Origin: Lachnospiraceae bacterium UBA7179 | GTDB taxonomy: Bacteria; Bacillota; Clostridia; Lachnospirales; Lachnospiraceae | DNA: 57,240 nt | Assembly (NCBI GenBank): GCA_002491195.1 | Contig: DKVL01000088.1 | Span: forward strand, 1-57,240 | Reading direction: 5' to 3' | In this document: piece after piece, positions 35,428 through 44,975 of the stretch | Layout: the number at the start of each line of letters is the position of its first letter | How positions within the stretch are numbered: position 1 is the stretch's first letter | Notes under the pieces: model-generated | Seen by the model: the letters and a program-made list of their open reading frames with translations, nothing else | Database searches by the model: none | Told to the model about the DNA's origin: nothing | Program-made: the position numbers and the translations under genes

Positions 35428-38163
35428 TCAACAATTTTTTAAATGTGTGTCAAACGCCTCAATCTGTTCCGGTGTCAGATTTACAAACGGTGTGTCATTG
35501 AGCATCATCACAGTCATATCCCGCATTCCGGCCGGCACTGCTTTCCATTCCGGAATGAATTTTTCTACTACGGTCATCGCTGTTTCGCTTTCCAGCAGTT
35601 CACTGAACGGCGATCTTGAAGAATAGATCTTAATGATTGGTACTTCCGGCATATAAGAATATTCATAGGTGCCTGCCGACACCTCTATCGGCTCTTTTTC
35701 TGTATTTGGCAGGACGATCTTTGCCGATGCGCCAAACGGTACCGTCACTTTTAACCGAAATTCCCCGCTCTTTTCCACATTCCAATAAATCTCGTAAATA
35801 CCTGCGATGGATTGGTACTTCATAGCGCAGGATGTAATCCGGTAATCCGGCTGCGGTGCAATCGTTACGTGCGTGAATCCAGGATGTTCTTCTTCTGCGT
35901 GCAGACCTGCCATATTCCGGTACATCCACTCCACAACACTTCCATAAGAATAGTGGTTCAGGGAATTCATCTCCGTGCCGCTGATCCTGCCATCCGGCAG
36001 GATGGAATTCCAGCGCTCCCAGATAGTGGTCGCTCCCATATTGACTGCGTACAGCCAGCTGGGACACTCTTCATTCAAAAGCAGTTTATAGGCTAGCTCA
36101 TTGTTACCATAATCGGACAATACCTTGTTCAACAGATAGGTTCCTACAAATCCTGTCTTGAGATAACCTTTGTTTATCTTTAGTTTTTCTTTCAGAAATT
36201 CGGCGATCCGCTCCTTGCTGCCTTCCGGGGCAAAATCCATGTACAGAGCCACTGCGTAAGCAGTCTGTGTCGTCAGCGCAAGGCGGCCGTTTGCAGTAAA
36301 ATATTCTGCCTGCAGCGCAGCCTTGATTTCCTCCGCCAGTGTCCTGTAATAAACTGCCTCTTCCTCTCTCTTCAGAAGCTTCGCTGCTTTCGCTACAATA
36401 TCTGCGGAATGATAATAATACGCCGTGGCAATATACCCGTCCTCAGTTGCACCCTTGAAGCCATCGTCCCCTTCGCCGTCAAGAGCCAGCCAGTCGCCAA
36501 AATGAAATCCTACATCCCAGCGGCGTCTTCCTCCTGTAGCTTCATCAATCCCTTTGATGTAATCCACCCAGAGCCTCATGCTCTCAAACTGCTCTTTTAA
36601 AATGTTTATATCCCCGTAATACAGATATAAATTCCACGGGATAATTGTCGCCGCGTCGCCCCACACGGAACAGGTCGGCCCATTCTCATGGAAAGCCGGT
36701 ATGACAGAAGTTACATGTCCGTATTCTTTCTGCGTCTCGTACAGATCATGGCTGAATTTGCGAAGGAAATTATAACTGTCCATGTTAAAACATGCCGTGC
36801 CTGAGAATACCTGCGTATCCGCTGTCCATCCCATACGCTCGTCTCTCTGTGGACAGTCCGTCGGAATGTCCACATAATTGCACTTCTGCCCCCACAATGT
36901 ATTCTGTATCAACTGGTTGACCTTAGTGTTGCTGGTGGTAATCCATCCGGTTTGTTCCAGGTCACTGTAAAGCACGCATCCGGTAAACTGATCCAGGGTA
37001 ATTTCCTTCGTAAAGCCTTCTACTTTGACATAGCGGAATCCATAGTAGGTAAAATGCGGCTGTACATCCTTTGCGGTTCCGTCGGAAATATAGGTGAATT
37101 CCGCCTTGGCCGTCCGCAGATTGTCACGGAAAAAATTACCGTCCTGCAGTACTTCGCCAAACTGCATATGGATCTTTGCTCCCTTGGGTTCATCAGCGTA
37201 AAAACGCAGAAACCCTGCCATATTTTGTCCCATATCGACCACAGTTTCACCGGCTGGCGTGTGGATGATCCCGATTGGTTTGATTTCCTCTTTGACAATG
37301 ACCGGCTGTCCATATCTGGCAGTCAGACGCTCCGTTGGGCCTTCCAGGATCTCGGCATCATAAAATTCAGGGCGGTCGGATGTCGGAACGAACGTTTCCC
37401 CATCGTATATGTTGCTAAATATCACATCTCCTGCCGCAATCTTCCAGGTTTCATCAGAGAGAATCTTATCCTCTCCTCCTTGAGCATCCTGCATCACCAG
37501 CTCCAGGATCATTTTATGCTGGTCGCCATAGTTATTGATGGCATGATCCAGACCGAATCTCCCCATATACCATCCGTCTGCAAGAAATACCTCCAGCCTG
37601 TGCTGCCCGTTGTTGATCTGCACCTCGTAAGTCTGGTACTGAATCCACCGGTTATAATCTGTACAGCCCGGAGTCAGATATTCATTTCCAATCCGCCCGC
37701 CATCCAGATATAACTCATACAGCCCCAGTCCTGTGACATAGATGCGGCTCTTATTATAAGCTTTATCTGTTGTAAAATCCTTGACCAGTATCGGATTTGT
37801 ATCCTTTAGTTTATTGCTGCCAATCCACTTGCCTTCCCAGGGTTCCTCCATCTTGGCAGTCTCAAACCATGCAGTATCACTGACGGCATACTCCCCGTTA
37901 TCTGCCCACACTTCTGCCTGCCAGTAATACCTGGTGCGCGGCTTTAGTTTCAGATTAAGGTCTGTACCGATCATCGCGATTTCGGATGATTTTCCGGTGT
38001 CATAGATCACTTCATCAAACTCTGTATCCAGAGCTACCCGTATCCGGATGTGTTCGGCAGCTTTTGCCTGGGTATCTTCTACACGGAACGATACTCTTGG
38101 TGTCTTGATCTCATATCCCAATGGATTCGTCAGATGATTGGTCTTCATCCCTGTAATTTTCAT
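35428..38163 (-). CDS. Alpha-L-rhamnosidase, glycoside hydrolase family 78
   Basis: 911 residues. The N-terminal beta-sandwich domains (to about 400) precede the (alpha/alpha)6 barrel, with the general acid E442 in DCPQRDERMGW and the base in TTIWERWNS. It removes terminal alpha-L-rhamnose from glycosides or rhamnogalacturonan fragments. No signal peptide, so it acts inside the cell. The last 60 residues (SPFSELLESETAMTVVEKF through LTPEQIEAFDTHL) form an extra small domain that the GH78 at 44976 lacks. GGGAGGAATTGACAG precedes the ATG. Confidence 0.92.
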   Translation of the reverse strand: MKITGMKTNHLTNPLGYEIKTPRVSFRVEDTQAKAAEHIRIRVALDTEFDEVIYDTGKSSEIAMIGTDLNLKLKPRTRYYWQAEVWADNGEYAVSDTAWFETAKMEEPWEGKWIGSNKLKDTNPILVKDFTTDKAYNKSRIYVTGLGLYELYLDGGRIGNEYLTPGCTDYNRWIQYQTYEVQINNGQHRLEVFLADGWYMGRFGLDHAINNYGDQHKMILELVMQDAQGGEDKILSDETWKIAAGDVIFSNIYDGETFVPTSDRPEFYDAEILEGPTERLTARYGQPVIVKEEIKPIGIIHTPAGETVVDMGQNMAGFLRFYADEPKGAKIHMQFGEVLQDGNFFRDNLRTAKAEFTYISDGTAKDVQPHFTYYGFRYVKVEGFTKEITLDQFTGCVLYSDLEQTGWITTSNTKVNQLIQNTLWGQKCNYVDIPTDCPQRDERMGWTADTQVFSGTACFNMDSYNFLRKFSHDLYETQKEYGHVTSVIPAFHENGPTCSVWGDAATIIPWNLYLYYGDINILKEQFESMRLWVDYIKGIDEATGGRRRWDVGFHFGDWLALDGEGDDGFKGATEDGYIATAYYYHSADIVAKAAKLLKREEEAVYYRTLAEEIKAALQAEYFTANGRLALTTQTAYAVALYMDFAPEGSKERIAEFLKEKLKINKGYLKTGFVGTYLLNKVLSDYGNNELAYKLLLNEECPSWLYAVNMGATTIWERWNSILPDGRISGTEMNSLNHYSYGSVVEWMYRNMAGLHAEEEHPGFTHVTIAPQPDYRITSCAMKYQSIAGIYEIYWNVEKSGEFRLKVTVPFGASAKIVLPNTEKEPIEVSAGTYEYSYMPEVPIIKIYSSRSPFSELLESETAMTVVEKFIPEWKAVPAGMRDMTVMMLNDTPFVNLTPEQIEAFDTHLKNC

Positions 38164-38193
38164 CTGTCAATTCCTCCCAATTTCCCTATTTAT

Positions 38194-38256
38194 AACAGTT
38201 AAGCCATGCATAATTGATTAATCCATCAATTTTTGAACAGGCATGGCTAAACTGTT
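38194..38256. promoter_or_regulatory. Long nested inverted repeat before the GH78 gene
   Basis: AACAGTTAAGCCATGC (38194-38209) pairs with 38241-38256 (GCATGGCTAAACTGTT) with one mismatch, and an ATTGAT/ATCAAT pair is nested in the loop. It ends 31 bases upstream of the GH78 start. There is no T-run, so an operator or a structured leader is more likely than a terminator. Confidence 0.5.
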
Positions 38257-38306
38257 GCTTTATTCTAATTTCATACCACAACTAATATATCATGAATAAA
38301 TTTGAA

Positions 38307-39506
38307 TTATTTTTCCAAAAACGCTATCAGTGCATCTGCGGATGCCTTTGCGCCACCCAGTGCTTTCATGTCAGCGCTAAACTCATTCACCTTTTCTTTA
38401 TAAGAGTGGTCATTCAGTAAAATCTGTATTTTTTCTTTCAGCATCTCGCTGGTGATCGCCTCCTTGTCCAGAAGCGCAAAGCCAAGACCGTTGTGTTCAA
38501 TCTGTCTTGCGGTGATCGCCTGTTCGTCCATCTGCGGGATCGCTATCATGGGCACGCCGTAATAAATCGATTCTCCTGTGCCGCCCATACCTGCATGGGT
38601 AATAAACACCGACGCCTGGGATAGAATATCCAGCTGCGGAACCATCTTCCCCAGCTCCACATTCGCCGGAACATCCTGCAGGGATTCGGGGTCAATGCCT
38701 CCCAGGGCGGCAAATACATTGATATCAAGATCCCGGACTGCATCAAACAGAATCGGGTAATATTCCGGCCAGTTATTAAACGCTGTTCCCAATGAGGAAT
38801 ACAGCAGTGGTTTTCCGTTATCAGGAGCTTTCCAGGTGCCAAATGTACTGCGCTTGCCAATCTGCACACCCGTGAACACAAAACTGTCGTCAAACGTTTC
38901 ATAATTGGGAACGAGACGCTTCTGCATCATTACCAGGTTCAGATCTCCCTGGCCGTCAAAAATTTCTTTGACAGTCATCTTGCGGCATCCGTATTTCGCA
39001 GCATAGCCCTCTGCGATCTGGTCCGCTGCAACCCGCATCGGATGGTCATCCGGAATACCCTCAAAGGACGCTGCCACGGAGTAGCTGCCATTGGAAGGAT
39101 AGCTGGTGTACAGCATCACGTTGGGAATCCCTAAAATATCTGCCGCCATCGTACCGGCAATGCCTGCAAAATCATGGAGAATCGCATCCGGACGATCCTG
39201 GCGAAGCACCTGCAGCACATCATCAATAAATGCTCCTGCCTCATTCAGGAACAGGAACGGAACCACGGCTGCTACATTGTCTTCCTGCCCTTCCTTTTTC
39301 TCTTCCTTACTCTCATTATGTTTATCATGATCAGCCATCCAGGACTTCATCGGCACAAATTTTGCGCCGGTTGGTTCAATGACTTTCCGGAAGTCTTCTG
39401 TTGTAAAATATGTTACACGGTGGCCTGCTTTTATCAGCTCTGTTGTGAGCGATAGTGTTGGATTGATGTGCCCGAAAGCGCCGAGCGATACGATTGCTAT
39501 ATGCAT
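38307..39506 (-). CDS. Macrolide-type glycosyltransferase (GT1, UDP-glycosyltransferase fold)
   Basis: 399 residues with the GT-B layout. SLGAFGHINPTLSL near the start is the N-terminal acceptor-side motif, with a catalytic-histidine position, and the C-terminal donor site reads FITHAGMGGTGESIYYGVP and IAIPQMDEQAITARQIE. Relatives (MGT/YjiC/OleD type) transfer glucose to macrolides, flavonoids, sterols or other lipophilic aglycones. AGGAGGAATC precedes the ATG. It has the shared activator box in its promoter and lies beside GH78 genes, which suggests a role with released aglycones. Acceptor unknown. Confidence 0.88.
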   Translation of the reverse strand: MHIAIVSLGAFGHINPTLSLTTELIKAGHRVTYFTTEDFRKVIEPTGAKFVPMKSWMADHDKHNESKEEKKEGQEDNVAAVVPFLFLNEAGAFIDDVLQVLRQDRPDAILHDFAGIAGTMAADILGIPNVMLYTSYPSNGSYSVAASFEGIPDDHPMRVAADQIAEGYAAKYGCRKMTVKEIFDGQGDLNLVMMQKRLVPNYETFDDSFVFTGVQIGKRSTFGTWKAPDNGKPLLYSSLGTAFNNWPEYYPILFDAVRDLDINVFAALGGIDPESLQDVPANVELGKMVPQLDILSQASVFITHAGMGGTGESIYYGVPMIAIPQMDEQAITARQIEHNGLGFALLDKEAITSEMLKEKIQILLNDHSYKEKVNEFSADMKALGGAKASADALIAFLEK

Positions 39507-39591
39507 AATTGATTCCTCCTGTTTCTATAAATTTTGTGCGGAACCATGCGTCTGTTATGGCAATGCCGCATGATGCCTTTTGTTATATATC

Positions 39592-39652
39592 ATTTTAAAA
39601 AATTATGTTCTACATTACAATGTAGTTTTTTTTTGACGAACCGACATATTTT
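39592..39652 (-). promoter_or_regulatory. Activator-type promoter of the glycosyltransferase gene (box b)
   Basis: On the minus strand AAAATATGTCGG (39652-39641) is followed after exactly 43 bases by a -10 hexamer TAAAAT (39597-39592); a TTGTAA -35 lies 17 bases before it. The palindrome CTACATTACAATGTAG (39610-39625) covers the -35. On the plus strand that palindrome is trailed by nine T residues, so it can also act as a terminator. The 39507-39806 gap holds no other gene. Confidence 0.6.
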
Positions 39653-39806
39653 TATGTTATTTCTTGAAATGAATGTTTCTTTCTGTTATATTAAACCTAT
39701 CTTAGTTTTTCATACAGGAACAAAAAGATGCCGCACTAAGGAACTGTTGGAAACGCCCTAAAATAGATTCATTCTGAAAGTCTGTTAAAATGTGAAGAGG
39801 TTTTTT

Positions 39807-40934
39807 ATGGCATATTATATTACTTACGGTGAGTTCCAATACCACTTAAAAGAGTATTATCAGAGAACAGGAAACCGGATGCAATTTCCGGAAATGACTA
39901 CCTATCTTTATCGAAAGGGACTTTTATTGGATACTCCCCCACGGGAACAGCCTGTCAATAAAATGTACGGACCAATGACGGATGATGAGTTTGACAAAGC
40001 CATAGACTCATTCGTGTTATCCGTGACCCCAAATATCTCTGCAACCTCAACTGTCAATGAGACTGACATTATCCCGCAGACCAGGGACGTTTATGTAATC
40101 CGGCATCCCAGATACACCCGCCGTTCCCCACATATCCACAATTATTTTGAAGTAGATTTTGTTGCTTCCGGACAATGTAATTTTGTCTTTGAAAACGAGG
40201 AAAGAACCTTAAGAACTGGCGAGTTATGCATTATTGCTCCTCATTCCAGGCATGATTTGACGATAGATGATGACGAGACCACTGTCTTCTGTATTATGAT
40301 CAGGAAAAGCACCTTCAATACGACATTTTTTTCACTGATGTCACAGAAGAATTTGCTATCCTATTTCTTCCGGACCATCCTGCAGGGAAATTCCCATGCA
40401 AATTACTTATTATTCTATTCTGAGGATGTTGTCTGGCTGAAAAATATCATCAGGAACGCAATATCCGAATGCCACAAGGGAGATGCCTTTAGCAATAACA
40501 ACTGTATCAGCTGGATTCATCTCTTTTTCGCGCACTTAATCCGTGGTTATAGTAAGACTGTTCAATTTTACAACTACCAGATGGGCACCGATTTTTCACT
40601 GGTACTCCAATATATCCAGCATAATTACAGGACACTGACACTGGCTTCACTGGCAGAATTTTTCCATTATAGCGAAGCTTACCTGAGTACATTAATCAGT
40701 CAGAATACCGGCTGCAGTTTCACCTCGCTTGTGAAACAGCTCAGAATGGCAGATGCCGTATCCTGTCTGACAAATACACAGATGAAGATCAGTGAGATTG
40801 CCGAAAATATCGGCTATAATTCTGCCGACCACTTTTCGAGAGTATTCCGCACAACTTATCATATGTCACCACAGGAATACCGGAAAAAACATCAGGATCA
40901 GGAAGAATCCTTTACACCGTTTGCAGAGATTTAA
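39807..40934 (+). CDS. AraC family transcriptional regulator
   Basis: 375 residues from the ATG at 39807 after GAAGAGG; a GTG 15 bases earlier is less likely. A long N-terminal region is followed by a cupin sensor (HNYFEVDFVASGQCNFVF, GELCIIAPHSRHDL) and a C-terminal pair of HTH motifs ending FSRVFRTTYHMSPQEYRKK. The same architecture occurs in the regulator at 56314. It is divergent from the glycosyltransferase and convergent with the symporter, both of which carry the shared box, so it is a prime candidate to bind it. Confidence 0.88.
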   Translation: MAYYITYGEFQYHLKEYYQRTGNRMQFPEMTTYLYRKGLLLDTPPREQPVNKMYGPMTDDEFDKAIDSFVLSVTPNISATSTVNETDIIPQTRDVYVIRHPRYTRRSPHIHNYFEVDFVASGQCNFVFENEERTLRTGELCIIAPHSRHDLTIDDDETTVFCIMIRKSTFNTTFFSLMSQKNLLSYFFRTILQGNSHANYLLFYSEDVVWLKNIIRNAISECHKGDAFSNNNCISWIHLFFAHLIRGYSKTVQFYNYQMGTDFSLVLQYIQHNYRTLTLASLAEFFHYSEAYLSTLISQNTGCSFTSLVKQLRMADAVSCLTNTQMKISEIAENIGYNSADHFSRVFRTTYHMSPQEYRKKHQDQEESFTPFAEI

Positions 40935-41106
40935 CAAAGATCAGGGAACCATCTGCTTCCTGCAGCCGATTCCCTGACAGACTTTCAGGTGTTCCTAATG
41001 GCATATCGATCCGGGGAAGTTCCCCCTCATAAGGCGCCCCGTTCAGCAGATCCTGCATCATTTGCCTCAAACAATCCGTGAAGAACACTGCCCTTGCGTT
41101 CTTCAA
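40912..41106 (-). CDS. Doubtful small open frame after the symporter gene
   Basis: A 64-codon frame opens with TTG 21 bases after the symporter stop and overlaps the end of the AraC gene. It contains LRQMMQDLLNGAPYEGELPR, which has a protein-like look. No good ribosome site is present; a competing frame opens with ATG (MFHIEERKGSVLHGL) a few bases upstream. A frameshifted remnant is as likely as a gene. A TCAGGGAA/TTCCCTGA stem near 40940-40975 may end the AraC transcript. Confidence 0.25.
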   Translation of the reverse strand: MKNARAVFFTDCLRQMMQDLLNGAPYEGELPRIDMPLGTPESLSGNRLQEADGSLIFVKSLQTV

Positions 41107-41127
41107 TGTGAAACATAGAAATTCTTT

Positions 41128-42576
41128 TTACATTTCCGCCTTCATCTTCGCCTTCATATCTGCAATCGCCGGGAAATATTTCTTCAGCGGGTAGAACATC
41201 ATGATGACCAGAATGATGACAGATACAATTGCCGGAATCATGAAACGGCACAGATTCGTTCCCATGATTGCCGTCTCTGATTGTCCAAGAGGGCCTAACT
41301 GTGCGTTAAATCCGCAGATTGCCAGGATTGCCAGCATACCGGAGTTGGTGATCGTGTTGCCGCACTTCTGTGCAAATCCCTTTACAGAGGAGACGATACC
41401 GTTGAGCTGCTTGCCTTCCTTGAGCATGATAAAGTCAATCGTGTCATTTACAAGAACGTTCACCAGCGCATTGACCATAGCGCCGACTGCTGTCGCGACA
41501 AAGGACAGGATACAGCAGTACATGAAGTTCAGTTTACCTGTGAAGAACAAAAGCAGGTAGCAGACAATCGTCAGAATCTGTGATACTATAATCGCCTTAT
41601 AACCTGTCTTAAACTTCTTTAAAAAGATCGGCATCAGTACCATCATGGAAATCAGCGCACCGACAGAGATAAATCCCATATAGGTAGAGATCGTACCGCC
41701 GATCGTTCCACCAATATAGGCTCCCGCTCCTGCCTCATCCAGCTCTGCCAGCTTCGCCATATCCAGTCTGCCCGGCGCCAGAATATATTGTGCATAGTAC
41801 ACAGATGAGGAAAACATAAATCCATAGGAGACAGCCGCCAGACACCAGCAGATCATGACAGGCCAGATCTCCTTATGGCGGAATACATAGATGAGCTGTT
41901 TCAATCCACCGTTTTCATCCTTTGGCGCTACGTATTTCTCCTGCGAAGTCTTATATAATCCCCAGAAAGATACACATGCAAATACCGCATAGAAAACCAT
42001 GATATTGCGGTAGCTGCCAAAGATCTGAACTAACTGTGTGGAGAAGGTGGATGCAATTGTAAATGCCAGCGCACATACTGCAGCCCCCTTTGCAACAACA
42101 TCATTGCGCTCCTCGTCGTCCAGCGTCATGGCTGGAAGAATCGCCATCTGCGGCATTGTGTAGGCAGTCACGCACATACCATATACCATATATGTAATGC
42201 AGACATACACACATTTCGCAGTCGCACTTCCCTGGATAAATCCAGGATTACTGAACAGCAGGAACATATCTACAAGCAGAAAGATCGGTGTAAATAAGAA
42301 CCAGGTACGGTAACGTCCCCACCTTGGATTGCAGGAATCACAGATCACTCCCATGAGCGGGTCATTGATTGCATCCCACAGTGAACAGATTAACAGGATG
42401 ACGGACAATTGCGCGGCAGTAATGCCGATCTCTTCCTGCACATACAGAGAGAAGTAAGTGGCAATCGTAGCAGCAATTGCCATCGCCGTTCCATTGACAG
42501 ATGTCGCATGGAACCATACAAATGATTTGCTGAGTTTGCCTTCCTTACCAGGTTGTTTCGTTAGTTGATTAGCCAT
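41128..42576 (-). CDS. GPH-type glycoside-cation symporter (MFS)
   Basis: 482 residues with twelve membrane helices. The second-helix loop DAINDPLMGVICDSCNPRWG and the nearby RYRTWFLFTP are signature segments of the glycoside-pentoside-hexuronide symporters (MelB/XynB/YicJ). These import a di- or oligosaccharide with Na or H. AAGGAGCG precedes the ATG. The promoter carries the shared activator box, tying it to the rhamnosidase operon, whose product or substrate it probably imports. Confidence 0.88.
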   Translation of the reverse strand: MANQLTKQPGKEGKLSKSFVWFHATSVNGTAMAIAATIATYFSLYVQEEIGITAAQLSVILLICSLWDAINDPLMGVICDSCNPRWGRYRTWFLFTPIFLLVDMFLLFSNPGFIQGSATAKCVYVCITYMVYGMCVTAYTMPQMAILPAMTLDDEERNDVVAKGAAVCALAFTIASTFSTQLVQIFGSYRNIMVFYAVFACVSFWGLYKTSQEKYVAPKDENGGLKQLIYVFRHKEIWPVMICWCLAAVSYGFMFSSSVYYAQYILAPGRLDMAKLAELDEAGAGAYIGGTIGGTISTYMGFISVGALISMMVLMPIFLKKFKTGYKAIIVSQILTIVCYLLLFFTGKLNFMYCCILSFVATAVGAMVNALVNVLVNDTIDFIMLKEGKQLNGIVSSVKGFAQKCGNTITNSGMLAILAICGFNAQLGPLGQSETAIMGTNLCRFMIPAIVSVIILVIMMFYPLKKYFPAIADMKAKMKAEM

Positions 42577-42644
42577 ATTTCTCGCTCCTTTTCTTTTATT
42601 TTTGGAACTGTCTGGAAATAAACAGTTTCTTAATTACTGTATTC

Positions 42645-42705
42645 ATTCTAACCCAGAAAAGGTTTGCAAACCATGTTATATCTTTCTACAAATCCGACAT
42701 TTTTT
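42645..42705 (-). promoter_or_regulatory. Activator-type promoter of the symporter gene (box c)
   Basis: On the minus strand AAAAAATGTCGG (42705-42694) lies exactly 43 bases before the -10 TAGAAT (42650-42645). The -35 position reads TGGTTT and overlaps the perfect palindrome GGTTTGCAAACC (42661-42672). Confidence 0.6.
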
Positions 42706-42717
42706 TCACCGAAATTT

Positions 42718-44910
42718 TTATTCGCACATTTCGGAGGACATGCTACCCAGAATAACTTCCGCACTGATCGTATCCCGCACGTTACCACCCACGAATACTT
42801 TCAAATTCCCTTCATATGGAATCCAGTTCATCTCCCAGTCATAATACCCCAGACTATCATATGCAATCTTTAATTCTGCCTGCTTTGTCTCACCAGGCTC
42901 CAATGCAGTCTTTGTAAAGGCTTTTAACTCCCGTACCGGACGCACGCGCTTTGCACATGGCATCTGCACATAGCACTGTACGATCTCCTCCCCGGCTCTC
43001 TTCCCGGTATTGCGGACTTGTACACGCACCCAAAGCCCATCCTCGTCTTTCTCCAACGCAAGATTTTCATATGCATATGTAGTGTAGGATAAGCCATACC
43101 CAAATGGATACAATGGTTCTACCGGGGCATCCAGATACTTGGAAGTAAATTTGGACTTGCCGCCGGGTCTTCCGGTATTTGTATGTGCATAGTACATCGG
43201 GCACTGACCGGCTGAGGCAGGGAATGTCGTTGTGAGCTTGCCGGAGGGATTTGTGATACCATAAAGCACATGCATGATCGCACTTCCGGCATATAGGCCA
43301 GGATGCCATGCCTCGACAATGGCAGGCACTGTCTGGTCAAGCTCCGGTATTGCAAGCGGTCTCCCGTTAAACAAGACAGCCACCACAGGTTTCCCTGTTG
43401 CACACAGCGCCCTGACAAGTTCCATATCCTTCGGTTTTAAAGTGATATCGGCCCGGCTCGCAGCCTCCCCGCTCTCTTCCTTCGTTTCGCCGATCGCCGC
43501 AATCAGTACATCAGACATTGACGCTATTTTTGACAGATCCGTGCCATCCGCACTATACTGATAGTGAACATTGTTTGCCTCCAACGCATCTACGATACTG
43601 ATGCAGTCCTCAGGTCTGGCGCCAATAGCCCATGCGCCTGTCATCTGTCCCCGGTCTGCGGCCAGCGTGCCAAAAATTCCAAGTTTCGTTCCCGGTTTCA
43701 GCGGAAGAACACGATCTTCATTTTTTAACAGTACAATAGACTTTTCCGCAGCCTCCAGCGCAACCGCCCGATACTCCAATTTCAGCATTGTATTCTGTTC
43801 CCTTGTTTCATTGGTCTGATAAGGATGTTCGAATAATCCCAGCTCATATTTGATCCGAAGGACATCCGCAACCGCTTCATCCAGAACGCTCTCTGCGACC
43901 TCGCCCCTCTCAATCAGTTCCCTTAAATGCGCAGTATACGAATTGGACGACATATCCATTTCTATCCCAGCAAGAATGGCCTGTCTTGCAGCATCCTTTT
44001 TATCCTCTGCAATGCCATGGCAGACACATTCTGCTATAGCGTTGGAATCACTTACTACCAGACCGTCAAACCCCCATTTTCTGCGCAGAATATCACGCAG
44101 CAGCCATGCATTCACGGAGCATGGCACTCCATTGATATCGTTAAATGCGGGCATGACTGCCCTTGCACCTGCATCTATACAGGCTTTGTAGGGCGGCAGA
44201 TACTCTTCCCACAATCTCTGCATGGACAGATCAACTCTGTTGTAATCTCTTCCTGCCTCCGCTGCACCATATGCCGCCAAATGCTTCACACAAGCTGCCA
44301 TGCTGTTTTCTTTAGCAAGATCCTCACCCTGGAAACCTTTTACCTTTGCCACACCATAAGCACTGTTCAAAAGGACATCCTCTCCTGCACCTTCGCTGAT
44401 ACGACCCCATCTGGCATCCTTTGCCACATCTACCATCGGAGCAAATGTCATATGTACCCCCGCGGCTGTCGCTTCCTCTGCGGCAACCCTTGCTGTCCTC
44501 TCCCAGAGCTCCTGATCCCATGCACAGCTCTCTGCCAGTGGAATTGGCGTTACAGTGCGGAATCCATGAATCACATCATACCCAAACAGTAATGGAATTC
44601 CAAGTCTCGTCTCCTCCACAGCAATCTTTTGCAGCCTGTTTATAGTCGCTGCATCCCCGATTCCGTTATAAGAACCAACCTTTCCTGCCCTTAAGTCTTC
44701 CTCGTGAAAGTCCTGCTCTGCGGTTCCCATCAGTTTCTCAAACTCCTCTTTGGAAATTCTTCCGTCAAACATCATATCAAGAAGTTCTTCAAAACTAACC
44801 TCAAAAGCTCCTACTAAAGAAGGTCCACACTGCTGAAGCTGGCCAACCTTTTCTTCCAACGTCATTTTCCCGCATAGTTCCCTGATCTGTTTTTCATAAT
44901 CTTTTTTCAT
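42718..44910 (-). CDS. Beta-glucosidase-type glycoside hydrolase family 3
   Basis: About 730 residues from the ATG at 44910, which AGGAGG precedes. Order: (beta/alpha)8 domain with PLLFGYDVIHGFRT and nucleophile D288 in FDGLVVSD, then an (alpha/beta)6 sandwich with KDMELVRALCATGKPVV and a fibronectin-like C-terminal domain (YPFGYGLSYTTYAYE). It removes beta-linked glucose or xylose from the non-reducing end. No signal peptide, so cytoplasmic. It is last in the GH78-type/GH2/GH78/GH3 operon that starts at 51860. Confidence 0.92.
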   Translation of the reverse strand: MKKDYEKQIRELCGKMTLEEKVGQLQQCGPSLVGAFEVSFEELLDMMFDGRISKEEFEKLMGTAEQDFHEEDLRAGKVGSYNGIGDAATINRLQKIAVEETRLGIPLLFGYDVIHGFRTVTPIPLAESCAWDQELWERTARVAAEEATAAGVHMTFAPMVDVAKDARWGRISEGAGEDVLLNSAYGVAKVKGFQGEDLAKENSMAACVKHLAAYGAAEAGRDYNRVDLSMQRLWEEYLPPYKACIDAGARAVMPAFNDINGVPCSVNAWLLRDILRRKWGFDGLVVSDSNAIAECVCHGIAEDKKDAARQAILAGIEMDMSSNSYTAHLRELIERGEVAESVLDEAVADVLRIKYELGLFEHPYQTNETREQNTMLKLEYRAVALEAAEKSIVLLKNEDRVLPLKPGTKLGIFGTLAADRGQMTGAWAIGARPEDCISIVDALEANNVHYQYSADGTDLSKIASMSDVLIAAIGETKEESGEAASRADITLKPKDMELVRALCATGKPVVAVLFNGRPLAIPELDQTVPAIVEAWHPGLYAGSAIMHVLYGITNPSGKLTTTFPASAGQCPMYYAHTNTGRPGGKSKFTSKYLDAPVEPLYPFGYGLSYTTYAYENLALEKDEDGLWVRVQVRNTGKRAGEEIVQCYVQMPCAKRVRPVRELKAFTKTALEPGETKQAELKIAYDSLGYYDWEMNWIPYEGNLKVFVGGNVRDTISAEVILGSMSSEMCE

Positions 44911-44975
44911 ATTGCCTCCTAACAAAACTTACATCCAGCAAAACCTGCACATTACAGACCGCATAAACACTTTGA

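Noticed and set aside
39739..39755. AGGAACTGTTGGAAA resembling the fold-back element end
   Set aside because: Only about 13 of 15 positions agree and the similarity stops there, so chance is a fair explanation.
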